The notes below the pieces were generated by a model, which ran no database searches, was not told the DNA's origin, and saw only the letters and a program-made list of their open reading frames with translations. A stretch of DNA of 64,000 nt, taken from the NCBI GenBank assembly GCA_037044905.1, contig JBAOKB010000102.1, forward strand, positions 62,001-126,000, read 5' to 3'. Of this stretch, positions 53,831-63,756 are shown in pieces (the first letter of the stretch is position 1; every line of letters starts with the position of its first letter). The DNA is from Hortaea werneckii (taxonomy: Eukaryota; Ascomycota; Dothideomycetes; Mycosphaerellales; Teratosphaeriaceae). The translations under genes were made by a program, and so were the position numbers.

Positions 53831-54130
53831 TTCTCTGTTTCCCCTTGTGTCATATTGACTCTAACACCGCCGTTACAGTGGCTAGGACTCTACCACGTCT
53901 TCCAAGGCCAATCCTGCGACGGCTTCGGCGACTATGTGCTCGACACGCCGGCGCAGAAGAATGCCACGCGCGGGTGTCCGACCATCCAGGACTCGTGTCC
54001 CTGGCGGTTCGGTCTCGACTCGATCCATAATTTCATGGATTACTCTTATGATGAGTGTCTGGAGCGGTTTACGCCGTTGCAGTCGCTGAGGATGTTGTGG
54101 TCTTATGCTACGTTGAGGTTGGGGAGGTAA
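53103..54130 (+). CDS. Secreted M43B metalloprotease (MEP1-like, pappalysin family)
   Basis: Exons are 53103-53357, 53448-53783 and 53879-54130, giving 280 residues. A signal peptide (MRSTVLLLQAVAAATAVLAQ) is followed by a short propeptide-like segment, then the catalytic domain: IDTYVHVI, MRVMNEEYNPSGISF, GGGLLGFCYFP, the zinc site HETGHWLGLYH (about 193-203) and the Met-turn HNFMDYSYDEC. Cysteine spacing is that of fungal MEP1. Intron 53784-53878 falls exactly after HETGH and contains a run of 38 C; splicing is therefore essential for the active site. These enzymes degrade extracellular proteins and are common in saprotrophic and pathogenic ascomycetes. A TATA box lies 78 bp upstream. Confidence 0.93.
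53793..53830 (+). repeat. Poly-C tract, 38 C, inside a metalloprotease intron
   Basis: An uninterrupted run starting 9 nt after the donor GT of intron 2; the transcript would carry C38. Confidence 0.9.
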
Positions 54131-54636
54131 GGATGAGAGGAGTTGGGGTGGGAGGTACAGGGGATTGTTAGGGGGGAATGGATAGGTGGTTTTGATGAGA
54201 TAGATGAGTCTACGATATAGAGATGTAAATTTTGGCATCTGAATTATCTGAAGTGGTGCTCTCGCTCCTGTTCCAGTGTTCCTACCTCTCTTACGTATGT
54301 AAGCTTTGATGATTTGCCACCCTGACTGACAAAGGTTGAAATTTCACGTGTACCCACGCCGCTTTGCTACCGTTAGATCCAAGAAAGAGGATATAAATCC
54401 AATCCGAATTCCTCGGATCGTTTTTCGTATGCATGGACCGACCGGCCGTGCCATAGAGCGCGTGAACAATAGACACATAGGCTCCCAGCTTAACGAAGAC
54501 ATCATTGCCTACATTGTAGCTCCCTTAAGCATCTCTCGTAAATCATCTCTATCTATAGCAACTACGTCCCATCCTGATATCCGTTGCCCCCCATGAAGAA
54601 AATTTCATTGGGCATCCCCACATCGATACAGCCATC
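54131..54636. other. Convergent intergenic region
   Basis: 506 bp between the metalloprotease and the MC-type protein 3' ends; no gene seen. Confidence 0.5.
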
Positions 54637-56004
54637 TTACATATTCTCCCCATACCGATACTGATGGATCGTCACCTTCCGTGTCCGCTTCGAACTCTTT
54701 GGCGACGATGTAGAGCTATTCGATGTGCTGGATGGGGATATCGGGCTACCCTCCGCCGCTCGCAACCAGGATCGCAAAGTCTCAACCCCTTTTTGCCTAG
54801 CTCTTTCCTCTGGCTCGAAAACTCCCCTTGCATGCCGTTCACGAGCCAACTCCCGTGGCTCGGAATCAGTAATCTCTTCCCATGAGCTCCAAACCCTACC
54901 GTTCAAAGCATCCTCCGCTCGTCGTCGATGCCGATCTCTCCGCTCTCTCAAATCTTCTGCCTCGTCACCGGCACCAGCTACATGAGCTTTCTGCTGCCGT
55001 TCCGAAAACCCTTCCTCTCCTCGTAAACTTCCCCGCCTCCCCTTCAAATCATGACCATTCGTCCCTCGATCTCGATACCCACGCTCAGCAGACCTCCGAC
55101 TCCAAGCCCGAGATCCCCCCTCCCTATCCATCCCCCCCACCGCAACCTCTTCTTCAAACCGTACATGTTGTCCCCCCGCCACTGACCGTCGTGAAGAAGA
55201 CCGATCGCTCTGCGAGCTATTTCCCCAGGAAGATTCCTTCGAGAAGACGAACCCCTTGGCTGAGTCGTCCCTTCGATGTCGTAGTGAGGGGAGGTTGCTA
55301 AGGCCGGGTGAGGCTATGATGGGAGAGGTGATTGGGGAGGGGATTTTGAGCTCGATTGGGGGCTTGAGACTGGATCGAAGGGGTCTGGTGTCGGTATGGA
55401 GAGGGCTTTTGGGGGGAGTTACGTGGTTTGAATTAGAGGATCGATGATTTCGCTCAGAATTGTTGGAAGGGTTGGTCCACTCGTCCGTGGCGACCCTGGG
55501 GTCCTTTGGGAAAGGTGCGAAATCCAAGATTGTCTTTTCCTCTGGGGTTATAGATCTATGTCCCTCCTCTGCCCTTCGATCAGGTGTTCGGTCACGCTGG
55601 GGAATATCCCAGCTCCGGATCCGGGGAGACATTGCTGCGGGTTTGACTTCAACCGTCGAATATCTCGATGGTGAAGAGAGAGATAACGAGTCCTCAGAGG
55701 AGATCGGGGTCCCAGATGATGAGGCGCTATGGCGGCTTGTCCTCGAACCCCGTCTTCTATGATGCCCAGTAATCTCGCGATAGACTCTTTCGGTGCCGTC
55801 TCTCCTTTCCGTTATAATCAGATCATCGTGCTTTTCTCTTCCAACACTCGGCATGGTGAGACCAGTGTAAGATCTCTGTATTAGTCGGTGATCAACCTTA
55901 TTGCATAGTCGTGTTGCAGTTGCGTTCCGACAAGGGCGTTCGGTTTCGATGATTTGGCGTGCTCCAGTGGGTTGGACGTAGATTTCCCTTTCGACGACAC
56001 ACAT
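54637..56004 (-). CDS. Low-complexity Ser/Arg-rich protein with N-terminal Cys motif, unknown function
   Basis: A single exon of 455 residues. The N terminus MCVVEREIYVQPTGARQIIE has Cys at 2, 25 and 34, resembling a loosely known class of fungal proteins that begin Met-Cys, then a short beta-rich stretch with spaced cysteines. The rest is disordered: Ser/Arg/Glu-rich with phosphorylation-like RxxS motifs, a Pro-rich part (PPIELKIPSPITSPI) and a helical charged block (GDEAEDLRERRDRHRRRAEDAL) before a basic end (KRTRKVTIHQYRYG). Function unknown. A second ATG at 55854 in a better context (caccATGC) could be used instead, which would remove the Cys motif. A same-strand overlapping frame upstream was judged not coding. 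Confidence 0.6.
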   Translation of the reverse strand: MCVVEREIYVQPTGARQIIETERPCRNATATRLCNKVDHRLIQRSYTGLTMPSVGREKHDDLIITERRDGTERVYREITGHHRRRGSRTSRHSASSSGTPISSEDSLSLSSPSRYSTVEVKPAAMSPRIRSWDIPQRDRTPDRRAEEGHRSITPEEKTILDFAPFPKDPRVATDEWTNPSNNSERNHRSSNSNHVTPPKSPLHTDTRPLRSSLKPPIELKIPSPITSPIIASPGLSNLPSLRHRRDDSAKGFVFSKESSWGNSSQSDRSSSRRSVAGGQHVRFEEEVAVGGMDREGGSRAWSRRSAERGYRDRGTNGHDLKGRRGSLRGEEGFSERQQKAHVAGAGDEAEDLRERRDRHRRRAEDALNGRVWSSWEEITDSEPRELARERHARGVFEPEERARQKGVETLRSWLRAAEGSPISPSSTSNSSTSSPKSSKRTRKVTIHQYRYGENM

Positions 56005-58258
56005 TCCAAGAGGCGTACAATCAGATGGCTGGAAGATAAGTCTCTCTGGACTTCACTGAGTCGTTCTGTGCTTTTGTATACTGTGATCTTGAAAACTTCA
56101 GGCCAGGAGAAAATCAATGGAATCTGGCTCGTCGATGCAAGAGAGATCTCCAAAGGACTGTCGCTGAGCTCGATGGGGTGTAATATCTTCCGTTGCAACG
56201 GTGTCAAAATATGCGTGAGAAGCGACGTAGAGCAGGTCAACTCCTTCAGGCCAAACCAAGTAATAGCAGTACCTATCACGCAAACAATACCTAAAACCAA
56301 AAGCCAGAAAGAGCGGCGAGCAACATATTTATACAAACCCCTCCCATCAGCCAGTCCAGGCGTCCATCTCGAAACTCCATCGTCGCTGCAGCCTACAGCT
56401 CTGTTGGTTTTACCAAAGGTTCCATTCCCTCCGTCATCCACCTACGCAGACATGAAGCTGCACCTCTTCTCTCTCACACACACACAGCCCCGAGATGCGA
56501 GTCTGTGCTGACCATGCACGTCAATTTGGACTTGAACAGGTGCACCGCCACGCCATGAGCATCCGGGCTCTTGACGCTGGAATAAGTGCACATGACCTCC
56601 GTCTGGTCTAGTAGTGCTGTGAGGCTGGAGCTGGGCTTACGGCGAGCGCCACAGACCGGTTCCTGGTGCCTGATAGTGATGAGGAGGAGCAGGGGGACGC
56701 GGACTTTACTTTATCTTGCTGCGGCTTCATTTGAAGTGAATGGCGTTCCGAATTCGCTGTATAGATGGGGGAGCAGTTCCGGGCTGACTCTGCGAACACC
56801 ACGCCGTGAACCTTCTCCGATCGTCATACCTAGCCACGGACGTTTACTTAACGGCCTTTGAACGGGTCAGAGACATGAGAGAAACCGGAGGAACGTCAAT
56901 CGTGCCGGAGTGTGGCTGAGGTGGTCAGCCCGGCACCAATGCAACAAGTAATACGCCTTCAAACAGATTCAATTCTCGCTGGACCTAGCCCATCGGTAGA
57001 ATGACATTCCTCTTTTTTTTTTTCTTTCTTCCTTTTTCAAACAGATCCCTCTGTGTAGGGTTTCCTGCTTCCTTTCCAAAGACACAATACTGCCATATCA
57101 CACTCCTCGCCCCATCGTCTCTCAACCCATCACCTCTCTGTCCAGCCACACCAGCCCGACCCCCTCGAGGCGCAGACACCCAAGAGTAATGCGCGACGAC
57201 GACGCACGGCCTGTTGGTATCACCGGGGTGGGGGGTGGGGGCTAAACATCTTCCCCATCATCAACATCATCTTTGGGGGCCAAAAAAACAGGGGGCGGAG
57301 CACGAGATGTGGCTTGACCCATACATAAGGTACTTTCCTACTACACCTCGTACGCCACAGATTCTGTCCACGAGACGTGAATCATGCAGGTTCGTTGGAA
57401 CTGACGGCAGGCGTGCAATGACGTTATACAAATTTTCCTGGGTAGCAAATTTGTATAGGAAAAGATGTTGTGAGACCGGGACGAAGGTAGTAGTAGTGAG
57501 TGTCCACGCAGTAAGACCGATCCGAACCCGAACCCGAAATGTACAGACCAAACCCTAACCCTAATGCACCATTCTATGGTCGAGCTGCAGCACTGGACAA
57601 CAACGATGTTCAGGTGTTATTAGAAGGAAGTCACGGCCCGGACAGTATTTAAACATAGATACTCCGCAACACACCCGCCTTAGTCCTGTTGTATCTTGCT
57701 GGAAGTACAGATTTCTTCACTGCGCGCCAAATCTAATCTTTGAAAATTCCCGGATCGGCAATGAAACGGGTGAATATGTGTGATATAATGATACAAGTAC
57801 AGAATATGCTTATGTACAGAAGACCTTCGCTTTGGTGCGGTAAGAGGGCTGAAAATGGGAGGACGCTGTAAAAGCATGTATGTAGCCTCCTCCGCTGAAT
57901 GGAAGGGCTATTTCGATAGTCCGTGATTCTTTTTAGAAGCGGAAGCCGCGGAGGTGATGGGATCCTGGGTTGAGTTGTGGGCGATTTACTGATGGGGGCG
58001 TTGGATGAGAGACTTGAAGGCCGGCAAGTTCATGCCGCGTCAAATCATAGTGACAAACTGGGCCTCCTCGACTTTCAAGACCACTTTCGATCTCGCTGCT
58101 CCAACCTTCAAGCCTGCGAGAACTCAATCTGCAACGAGGCGGATAACATTCGCCATCTCTCGCCCTCTCTTCCAAATCAATATACCCCAACACGCATAGG
58201 ACCCTGCCTAAAGCCCCCTCTTCCCAACCAACAGCGGGCATCCTAGCAAAACATTCCC
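56005..58258. other. Intergenic region with telomere-like repeat
   Basis: About 2.25 kb. Left part: promoter of the Ser/Arg-rich gene. Right part: 3' flank of the bS21m gene. A GTGCCGG/CCGGCAC hairpin (56909-56937) and a CCCTAA repeat are present. No coding gene recognised. Confidence 0.5.
57550..57564 (+). repeat. Interstitial telomere-type repeat (CCCTAA)2
   Basis: AAACCCTAACCCTAA matches the canonical fungal telomere unit for about 2.5 copies. It follows a degenerate CCGAACCCGAACCCGAAAT at 57520-57539. Confidence 0.6.
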
Positions 58259-59044
58259 TTACCAACCCTGCTTCTTCATCTTCTGCACCAACCCCACAAC
58301 CCCTCTAAACCCCTCCTTAAACCGTCTCCGCCACCTCTCACTATGCAAGCGCTTGCGCTTCAACCCCGGGCGCTCATGGAATCGCTGGCGCTGAAAATCC
58401 CTCCGCACGCTGTTGCGGGCACACTGCATTTCCAATGCGCGGAAAGCGCGCGCGGGATCCATGGTCGTCGAGTTCGTGTAGACCGTGCGGCCGACGGAGG
58501 CGTTGAGCTTGAAGGGGAGTTTGCCGGCGGTTTTGTCCGGGATGGTGGGGGGAGGGCGGTTGGTGTTCGTCGGGTCCAGCATGCGCGAGACGAAGTTGGG
58601 GTCGCCGCTGCTCCTGCTGGCGCCGCGTTGGGGGAGCTGTCGTCCCCCTGCCCGCGATGGTTGCATGGCACTGTAGAGGTCGTCGATTGAGCTTCCCGGG
58701 GAGGGTTGGTAGGGTCCCATGGCGGCGCCGCGGGAGGGCGGGTTTCTTGGTTGGTAGGAGGAGGATTTGAATTTGCTGGTTCGGGATTGCGGGGCGGCAG
58801 GGGTGCCTTTGTCGCCGTCGAGGGCGGAGTCGAGGAGGGAGGAAATGTCGCTGCTGACGCCGCTGCGGGTGCGGGAGGGGTCCGAAGGGGGGTTATCTTG
58901 GAGGCGATGGGAGGAGGTTGAGAAGTTGCGGGGAGCAGGTGAGAGGAATGCCCGTCGGCACTGTCGGGCAGGCGCTTGGAGGCGGGGAAGAAGGGATTGT
59001 GGATGGGACCTGGTCGCCATCTCGGTGATGCGGAGGAGATCCAT
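58259..59044 (-). CDS. mrp21: Mitochondrial small-subunit ribosomal protein bS21m
   Basis: A single exon of 261 residues. The conserved S21 domain occupies the last 65-70 residues: DPARAFRALEMQCARNSVRRDFQRQ and RFHERPGLKRKRLHSERWRRRFKEGF. The long N-terminal extension is Ser/Pro/Arg-rich, as in fungal Mrp21, and starts with an import-type sequence (ATRSHPQSLLPRLQAPARQCRRAFL). The product belongs in the mitoribosomal small subunit. The ATG at 59044 is used; a second one eight codons on is an alternative. It is the second mitoribosomal gene in the window, with no obvious link to mrp51. Confidence 0.92.
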   Translation of the reverse strand: MDLLRITEMATRSHPQSLLPRLQAPARQCRRAFLSPAPRNFSTSSHRLQDNPPSDPSRTRSGVSSDISSLLDSALDGDKGTPAAPQSRTSKFKSSSYQPRNPPSRGAAMGPYQPSPGSSIDDLYSAMQPSRAGGRQLPQRGASRSSGDPNFVSRMLDPTNTNRPPPTIPDKTAGKLPFKLNASVGRTVYTNSTTMDPARAFRALEMQCARNSVRRDFQRQRFHERPGLKRKRLHSERWRRRFKEGFRGVVGLVQKMKKQGW

Positions 59045-59420
59045 TGCGGCGGTGGAGCGGAACCCCGGTTGTTAGTAGCGGCGGGCAGTTCAATGGCGGA
59101 AGCCCATCTGCAGGTTGCGGAGGTGATGGCGGAGGAGGGAATTATTTTGATGCCTGAGGCACATCAGCATCTTATACCTTACCTAGGTAGCTTTGAGCTG
59201 TCGCGGCTCAGCTGCAACCAAAGTTCAAGAAACCTGAGCGTCGTACGCAAGACGGTGGTAACGATTCGTATTCCACCCCACACCGCACGGCGGCGGCGAC
59301 GTACACGAACAATTGTTGTCTTATCACGTGATCTTCGTTAACTTGCGCGCCCCCTTTCAAGCCGTTGGAGGAAGCCTCGACAGCCAATCCTAGGGCTCGG
59401 GCCTTGTTCTTCGCGCAAAC
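59045..59420. promoter_or_regulatory. Divergent promoter (mrp21 / RBM25-like) with palindrome
   Basis: 376 bp between the two start codons; carries TACCTAGGTA at 59180-59189. Confidence 0.5.
59180..59189. promoter_or_regulatory. Perfect palindrome TACCTAGGTA
   Basis: Third exact copy in the window, 135 bp upstream of mrp21 and 231 bp upstream of the RBM25-like gene. Confidence 0.45.
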
Positions 59421-61745
59421 ATGGCCTACAACTACGGCGCACCCCCCGGCTTCGGCGGTGGCAGCGGTGGCTCTCAAACGCCTTATGGCGCAGCACCGGG
59501 GTTCGGTGCACCGCCAGGTATGGCCCCGCCAGGTTACGACACCCAGTCACCCGCCAACATGAATTTCTCCCAGTTCCAACCCCCGCCGAACATGCCGGCG
59601 AACTTCGACCCGACGGCCTCAGTCATAAGAATGGGAGTCGATCAACCGGATAGTAGACGAGGTGCTGGCGGCAGAGGAGCAAACACCGAACCATTAGGCG
59701 GCGGCGGCGGTGCGGCTGGTGGCAGAGGGCGAGCCGGATTGGGAAGTGACGCCCGAGGCGGCGGCGGCGGTCCAAGAGACTTGGAGAGAGATCGTGCAGC
59801 GGTGAGGGAAAGTATGATGGCCCTGCAACCGCCTACACGAGAAGAAGTCGCGAGGACAATCTTCGTCGGAGGCATTGTTGAGAATGCGCCGGGTGATGAG
59901 GAGATCGAGACGATTCTTCGTTGTGCGGGAAAGCTTCGTCGCTGGACTCGCGCGACAGATGCTGACGGAAAGAGGTGTCGGTTCGGATTCGCCGAGTATG
60001 AGGACGTAGACAGTTTGGAGGCCGCCAACGAGATCTACAAGGACGGCGCGGTGGAAGTGCCGCTCTTGGACAAGACTGGCGTGGCGGAGAAGGATGCCGA
60101 AGGCGAACCGAAGAAGGCGAAGTTGCTCGTGGTGGTTGATGAGCAGAGTCAAGAATACATTCGTACTTGGAAGAGCAAGGGTCGGGAAGACGATGACGCG
60201 AGGCAATTCAGGATTGATGGGTGCAAGGAAGATCTGAGGCAATGTCTCACTACTCTGTTCAACAACACGGCGTTCAATGCGAATCAGCAAAATGGTGCAA
60301 CCAACGGTAACGGAGATACCGAAATGGCGGACACGAATGGCGATGCGAAAGACGGTGTTGAAGTGGCCACACTCCCTGTGACACTGGAAGACGAGCTTTC
60401 CGACATTCCCGCCGAACAACGCGCACAAGTGGCATCCGAGATTCGCGCTTTCCGCGACCGCTCGAACAAGCGCGATCTCGAGCGCCTGCGCCGCGAGGAA
60501 GAGCTGGAGCAAGCAGAGCGCAACCGGTCATCCATCGCAGCTCGTCTAAACCGTCTCGCCTCACCACCTCCCACAGGTCCGAATGGAGTACCGGCCGGCC
60601 CCCGCGCAGTTGCAGGCGCCCCTGCAGGACCCAAAGGATATCGAGGCGCCCAGCTACCTAACGACTACGTCAATGGCGTAGCGTTCACGAGCAGCAATGG
60701 ATATAACCGCGAGGACGAAGATGCGGAAGAAAGTGATGAGGAGCTTGAACGACGCCGTCTGGCCAAACGCAACGAGGATCTTGAACGTCAGTACGCCGAC
60801 GCGGAGCGTAAATGGCTCAACCGCGAACGCACCCGCAGCGCTGCCATCGCGCGCGAAAAAGACCGCGAAGCGAAGGAGAAAGCGGAACAGGAGCGGGACA
60901 AGGCGGCGTTGAGGAGACGTCTGGCGGAGTGGGATGACGATCACGAGATGCGGGTCGCGGAGGAGGAGTACTACGAAGATCGCTCGAGCTGGTTACGGCG
61001 ACGTGGAGTATTCAGAGAGAAGGAAGAACGTGCCGATGCCAGGGACCGGGTGGACGAGGAGAGGGATCTACGAAACGAAGCGGAGGCGAAGGGTCAAGCC
61101 GATGCGTTCCTGGATCGCATGGGAAGTCAGATGGAAGGCGTCCGATCGGAACCTGCCCATCAACAACCCTCCGGCGCCGCAGGAGGCTTCAAGATCAGTC
61201 TCGGCTCCGCAGCCGCCAAGAACCGCGCCGCTACAACCCAGCACTCGACCAATCCCGCCCCAATCCGCCGCGGCCTCGCCGAAGTCGAAGGCCTCCTCGA
61301 CGACGAAGACGACGCAGCAGCCACAGGGCGCAAGAAACCCCTCGAGCTCAAACCCCTCACGGACCTTTCCACCGCGCCCGTCCCCAGCAGCGGCGAAGAC
61401 CTGACGGACGAAGAAAAGGCCTCCGCCCGCCGCGCCCTGGCCGCCGAAATCCCCACCACGACCCCGGAACTCTTCGCCTACCCCGTCGCCTGGCGCCACC
61501 TGACGACGCAAGTCCTGAATACGCAGATCCGCCCCTTTGTCGAGAAGCGCGTGTTGGATTCCTTGGGGGTGCAGGAGGAGTTGTTGGTTGAGACGGTTAT
61601 GCAGGGGCTGGAGGGCAGGAAGGAAGCGAAGGGGATTGTGGAGGAGTTGGAGCCCGCGCTTGAGGAGGAGAGTGAGGGGCTCGTGAGGAAGGTTTGGAGA
61701 CTTGTGGTTTTTTGGGCTGAGGCGGGGAGGAGGGAGTTGGTTTGA
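59421..61745 (+). CDS. RBM25-like splicing factor (RRM and PWI domains)
   Basis: A single exon of 774 residues. The N terminus is Gly/Pro-rich (GAPPGFGGG). An RNA-recognition motif spans about 143-235 (ARTIFVGGIVENAP as RNP2, CRFGFAEYEDVDSLEAANEIYKD as RNP1). A long Arg/Glu/Asp-rich helical region follows (about 360-560, e.g. ERRRLAKRNEDLERQYADAER). The C-terminal 85 residues form a PWI domain (LFAYPVAWRHLTTQVLNTQI to FWAEAGRREL). RBM25 and yeast Snu71 are U1 snRNP-associated and influence 5' splice-site choice; nuclear location is expected. Unusually for a splicing gene in this region it has no intron. Confidence 0.9.
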   Translation: MAYNYGAPPGFGGGSGGSQTPYGAAPGFGAPPGMAPPGYDTQSPANMNFSQFQPPPNMPANFDPTASVIRMGVDQPDSRRGAGGRGANTEPLGGGGGAAGGRGRAGLGSDARGGGGGPRDLERDRAAVRESMMALQPPTREEVARTIFVGGIVENAPGDEEIETILRCAGKLRRWTRATDADGKRCRFGFAEYEDVDSLEAANEIYKDGAVEVPLLDKTGVAEKDAEGEPKKAKLLVVVDEQSQEYIRTWKSKGREDDDARQFRIDGCKEDLRQCLTTLFNNTAFNANQQNGATNGNGDTEMADTNGDAKDGVEVATLPVTLEDELSDIPAEQRAQVASEIRAFRDRSNKRDLERLRREEELEQAERNRSSIAARLNRLASPPPTGPNGVPAGPRAVAGAPAGPKGYRGAQLPNDYVNGVAFTSSNGYNREDEDAEESDEELERRRLAKRNEDLERQYADAERKWLNRERTRSAAIAREKDREAKEKAEQERDKAALRRRLAEWDDDHEMRVAEEEYYEDRSSWLRRRGVFREKEERADARDRVDEERDLRNEAEAKGQADAFLDRMGSQMEGVRSEPAHQQPSGAAGGFKISLGSAAAKNRAATTQHSTNPAPIRRGLAEVEGLLDDEDDAAATGRKKPLELKPLTDLSTAPVPSSGEDLTDEEKASARRALAAEIPTTTPELFAYPVAWRHLTTQVLNTQIRPFVEKRVLDSLGVQEELLVETVMQGLEGRKEAKGIVEELEPALEEESEGLVRKVWRLVVFWAEAGRRELV

Positions 61746-62474
61746 TGAAGATGGGAATCTGATGTTGTACTCAAGGAGCGGTGGGGGGTGGGGCGTTAGG
61801 GAATGGGAAGGAGGGTGGACACTCTTAGGGGGAGAGGAGAGTGTCTGAGGTGGTGGGTGGATGGACCAATGATTCCGTTGCGTACCCCGGAAAGGCTAGG
61901 TTGGCAAGTCCATGTAATCTTTCAAACTGTTTCCAGAAGCCCCCCTTCTCCCCCCTTCGCGACCCCGCGCGCGGATTGGTTCAGGTGTTTCGAATGTTTC
62001 CCTCCGGATACCCAGCGCAGCGGGAAACTGGGGTATGTTTCTCCCGCTTCCCGCTCCCAGCATCTTGCAATTGAGTTCCGAGTCAATTGCACAGGAACGA
62101 CAGTAGCTTGCTCGATTTTTTCTTCTCCTCTCGAAGTGAACGAGAGTCGTATATTAGATGGCTCGGGGACGAAGTTCTTTTCTCCCTCAATCATCATCTT
62201 CTGAGGTCGACTTTCTGGTCTGAGAAAAATCAACGAAGCGCGCAGTCGTCGGATACAGTGTTGATCGGAGCAGACATTGACGATATTGATCTTGAACTCC
62301 TTTGCCCGCCTGCCTGCCCGTCTAGCATTGAGGAAATCTTCTGCGAATCTACCAACTCTCGAGAGTCGAAGACAAACAAGAAAAACCAAGGCCTGAGTCT
62401 TCTCACCATCTGTGCGACCGACGGAGCAACAGCGCAAATCCGAGCAAAACCAAACCCAAAGAAATAGAGCCACA
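61746..62474. other. Intergenic, no gene seen
   Basis: 729 bp between the RBM25-like gene and the next start codon. The many small frames are patternless. Confidence 0.5.
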
Positions 62475-63434
62475 ATGTTCTCCCCCGTCCCTCTGATCAA
62501 CCGCATCGACCGGCTCAAAGAGAGCGAAAACCGCATCACCCTGGACGACATCTGGGATTACCCTGTCCGTCCCCAGCGCTTCTCCATGTGGAGCGCCCAA
62601 GCACCACACCAACACCCTACCCCTTCTCTCCGCCCAGCAGTGAGAGGATCTCAGCGTCTCAACCCCTCGTCGCGCCTTCCACCTTTGGCAACAGGGACAA
62701 AGGGACCCAACCCCCCAGCTAAACCATGCAGGATCTCTGCTCAGCACCACACCCGAGCAACGCTCCCCTCGGCCCTCCGCTTCGCAGAGACCTATGGCTC
62801 TGCCTCACCGCCGTGCCTCCTCATCAGACGTCCCGCGCAATATCGTCGTCTCTCCCCAATTACCTCCCGCACCCCCCGCGGACCCCAGAAAGCCGGACCC
62901 TGCGACGCGAGGCCCTCGAGTCTGAAGTGGCGGATCCCTGTCCACCGTGAAGACGGGGAGGAGGAGGTAGGGGTTGTGCCTAGTATTGTCGTCACGCCAC
63001 CCGATGATAAGGGGGATGAGGTCTGCCCTTTGCCCTCTGGTCTCGATATTGACGGCGAAAATACGGCGGAGACGGGAGCGAGAGGGCCGGGGAGTACAAC
63101 TGCCACCCTAGGAACTGCGACGGGGAAGAATGAGGGGGACGCGAGGACTCACCACCTCCGCCGAACCACCACCCGGATTCTCGGACCGGAGAAGTTGGAC
63201 GTCTCCCCTTTTTATCCTGCCAGGGATATCCACCCCAACTATGCATCCTCTCGCTCCTTCGATAACTCCTCGAACCTGGTGTATACCGCTCCGCAGGCAG
63301 GGGAGGACTTCACGTTGCCGGAAGATTATGCCAGCACGCTCCGCCTGAGCATTATCCGCTGTCCACGGCGGAAGAGGGCGTGGCGGGTTGTGGAGAGGTG
63401 TTTGGAGGGGGTTTGGAAGCGGGTTGGGTGGTAA
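62475..63434 (+). CDS. Hypothetical protein, unknown function
   Basis: A single exon of 319 residues beginning MFSPVPLINRIDRLKESENR in good context (cacaATGT). The N-terminal 40 residues look conserved (ITLDDIWDYPVRPQRFSMW). The middle is Pro/Arg/Ser-rich and disordered. A C-terminal segment (ILGPEKLDVSPFYPARDI to a basic WRVVERCLEGVWKRVGW) could form an amphipathic helix. No family recognised. The real gene could have introns I cannot place, since the low-complexity middle reads open in more than one frame. Confidence 0.5.
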   Translation: MFSPVPLINRIDRLKESENRITLDDIWDYPVRPQRFSMWSAQAPHQHPTPSLRPAVRGSQRLNPSSRLPPLATGTKGPNPPAKPCRISAQHHTRATLPSALRFAETYGSASPPCLLIRRPAQYRRLSPITSRTPRGPQKAGPCDARPSSLKWRIPVHREDGEEEVGVVPSIVVTPPDDKGDEVCPLPSGLDIDGENTAETGARGPGSTTATLGTATGKNEGDARTHHLRRTTTRILGPEKLDVSPFYPARDIHPNYASSRSFDNSSNLVYTAPQAGEDFTLPEDYASTLRLSIIRCPRRKRAWRVVERCLEGVWKRVGW

Positions 63435-63560
63435 AGGGACCGGGCCGGCTGCTGGAGGGAGAGGGGATAGGGGAGGGAAGGTGAGGGGTTGATCGGGGGA
63501 TGGGAGGATGGGGGAGGGGAAGAATTGTCAGATTTGGATATGGGGGCGGGAAAGGGCGTC

Positions 63561-63564
63561 TTTT

Positions 63565-63596
<32 letters not shown>

Positions 63597-63611
63597 TTCT
63601 TTTTTTTTTTT
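63561..63611 (+). repeat. TTTC tetranucleotide microsatellite
   Basis: About nine TTTC units followed by a T run. Confidence 0.9.
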
Positions 63612-63708
63612 CCCAGGGATGATGGGGATGAGGATGAGGAGCGAACGAGAGTTTACTGGGTTCATCTGTAGGAAATGATGGTGGTCTATCGGTTTCGCGG
63701 CGGCTCAT

Positions 63709-63756
63709 TTCTTCTCTTTTTCTTTTTCTTTTCTTTTTCTTTTTCTTTCTTCTTCT
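63709..63756 (+). repeat. CTTTTT/CTTTT microsatellite
   Basis: Imperfect 5-6-bp pyrimidine repeat. Confidence 0.85.

Noticed and set aside
56909..56937. GTGCCGG...CCGGCAC hairpin considered as an RNA gene or terminator
   Set aside because: A single 7-bp stem with an unstructured loop; no family resemblance and no strand context.
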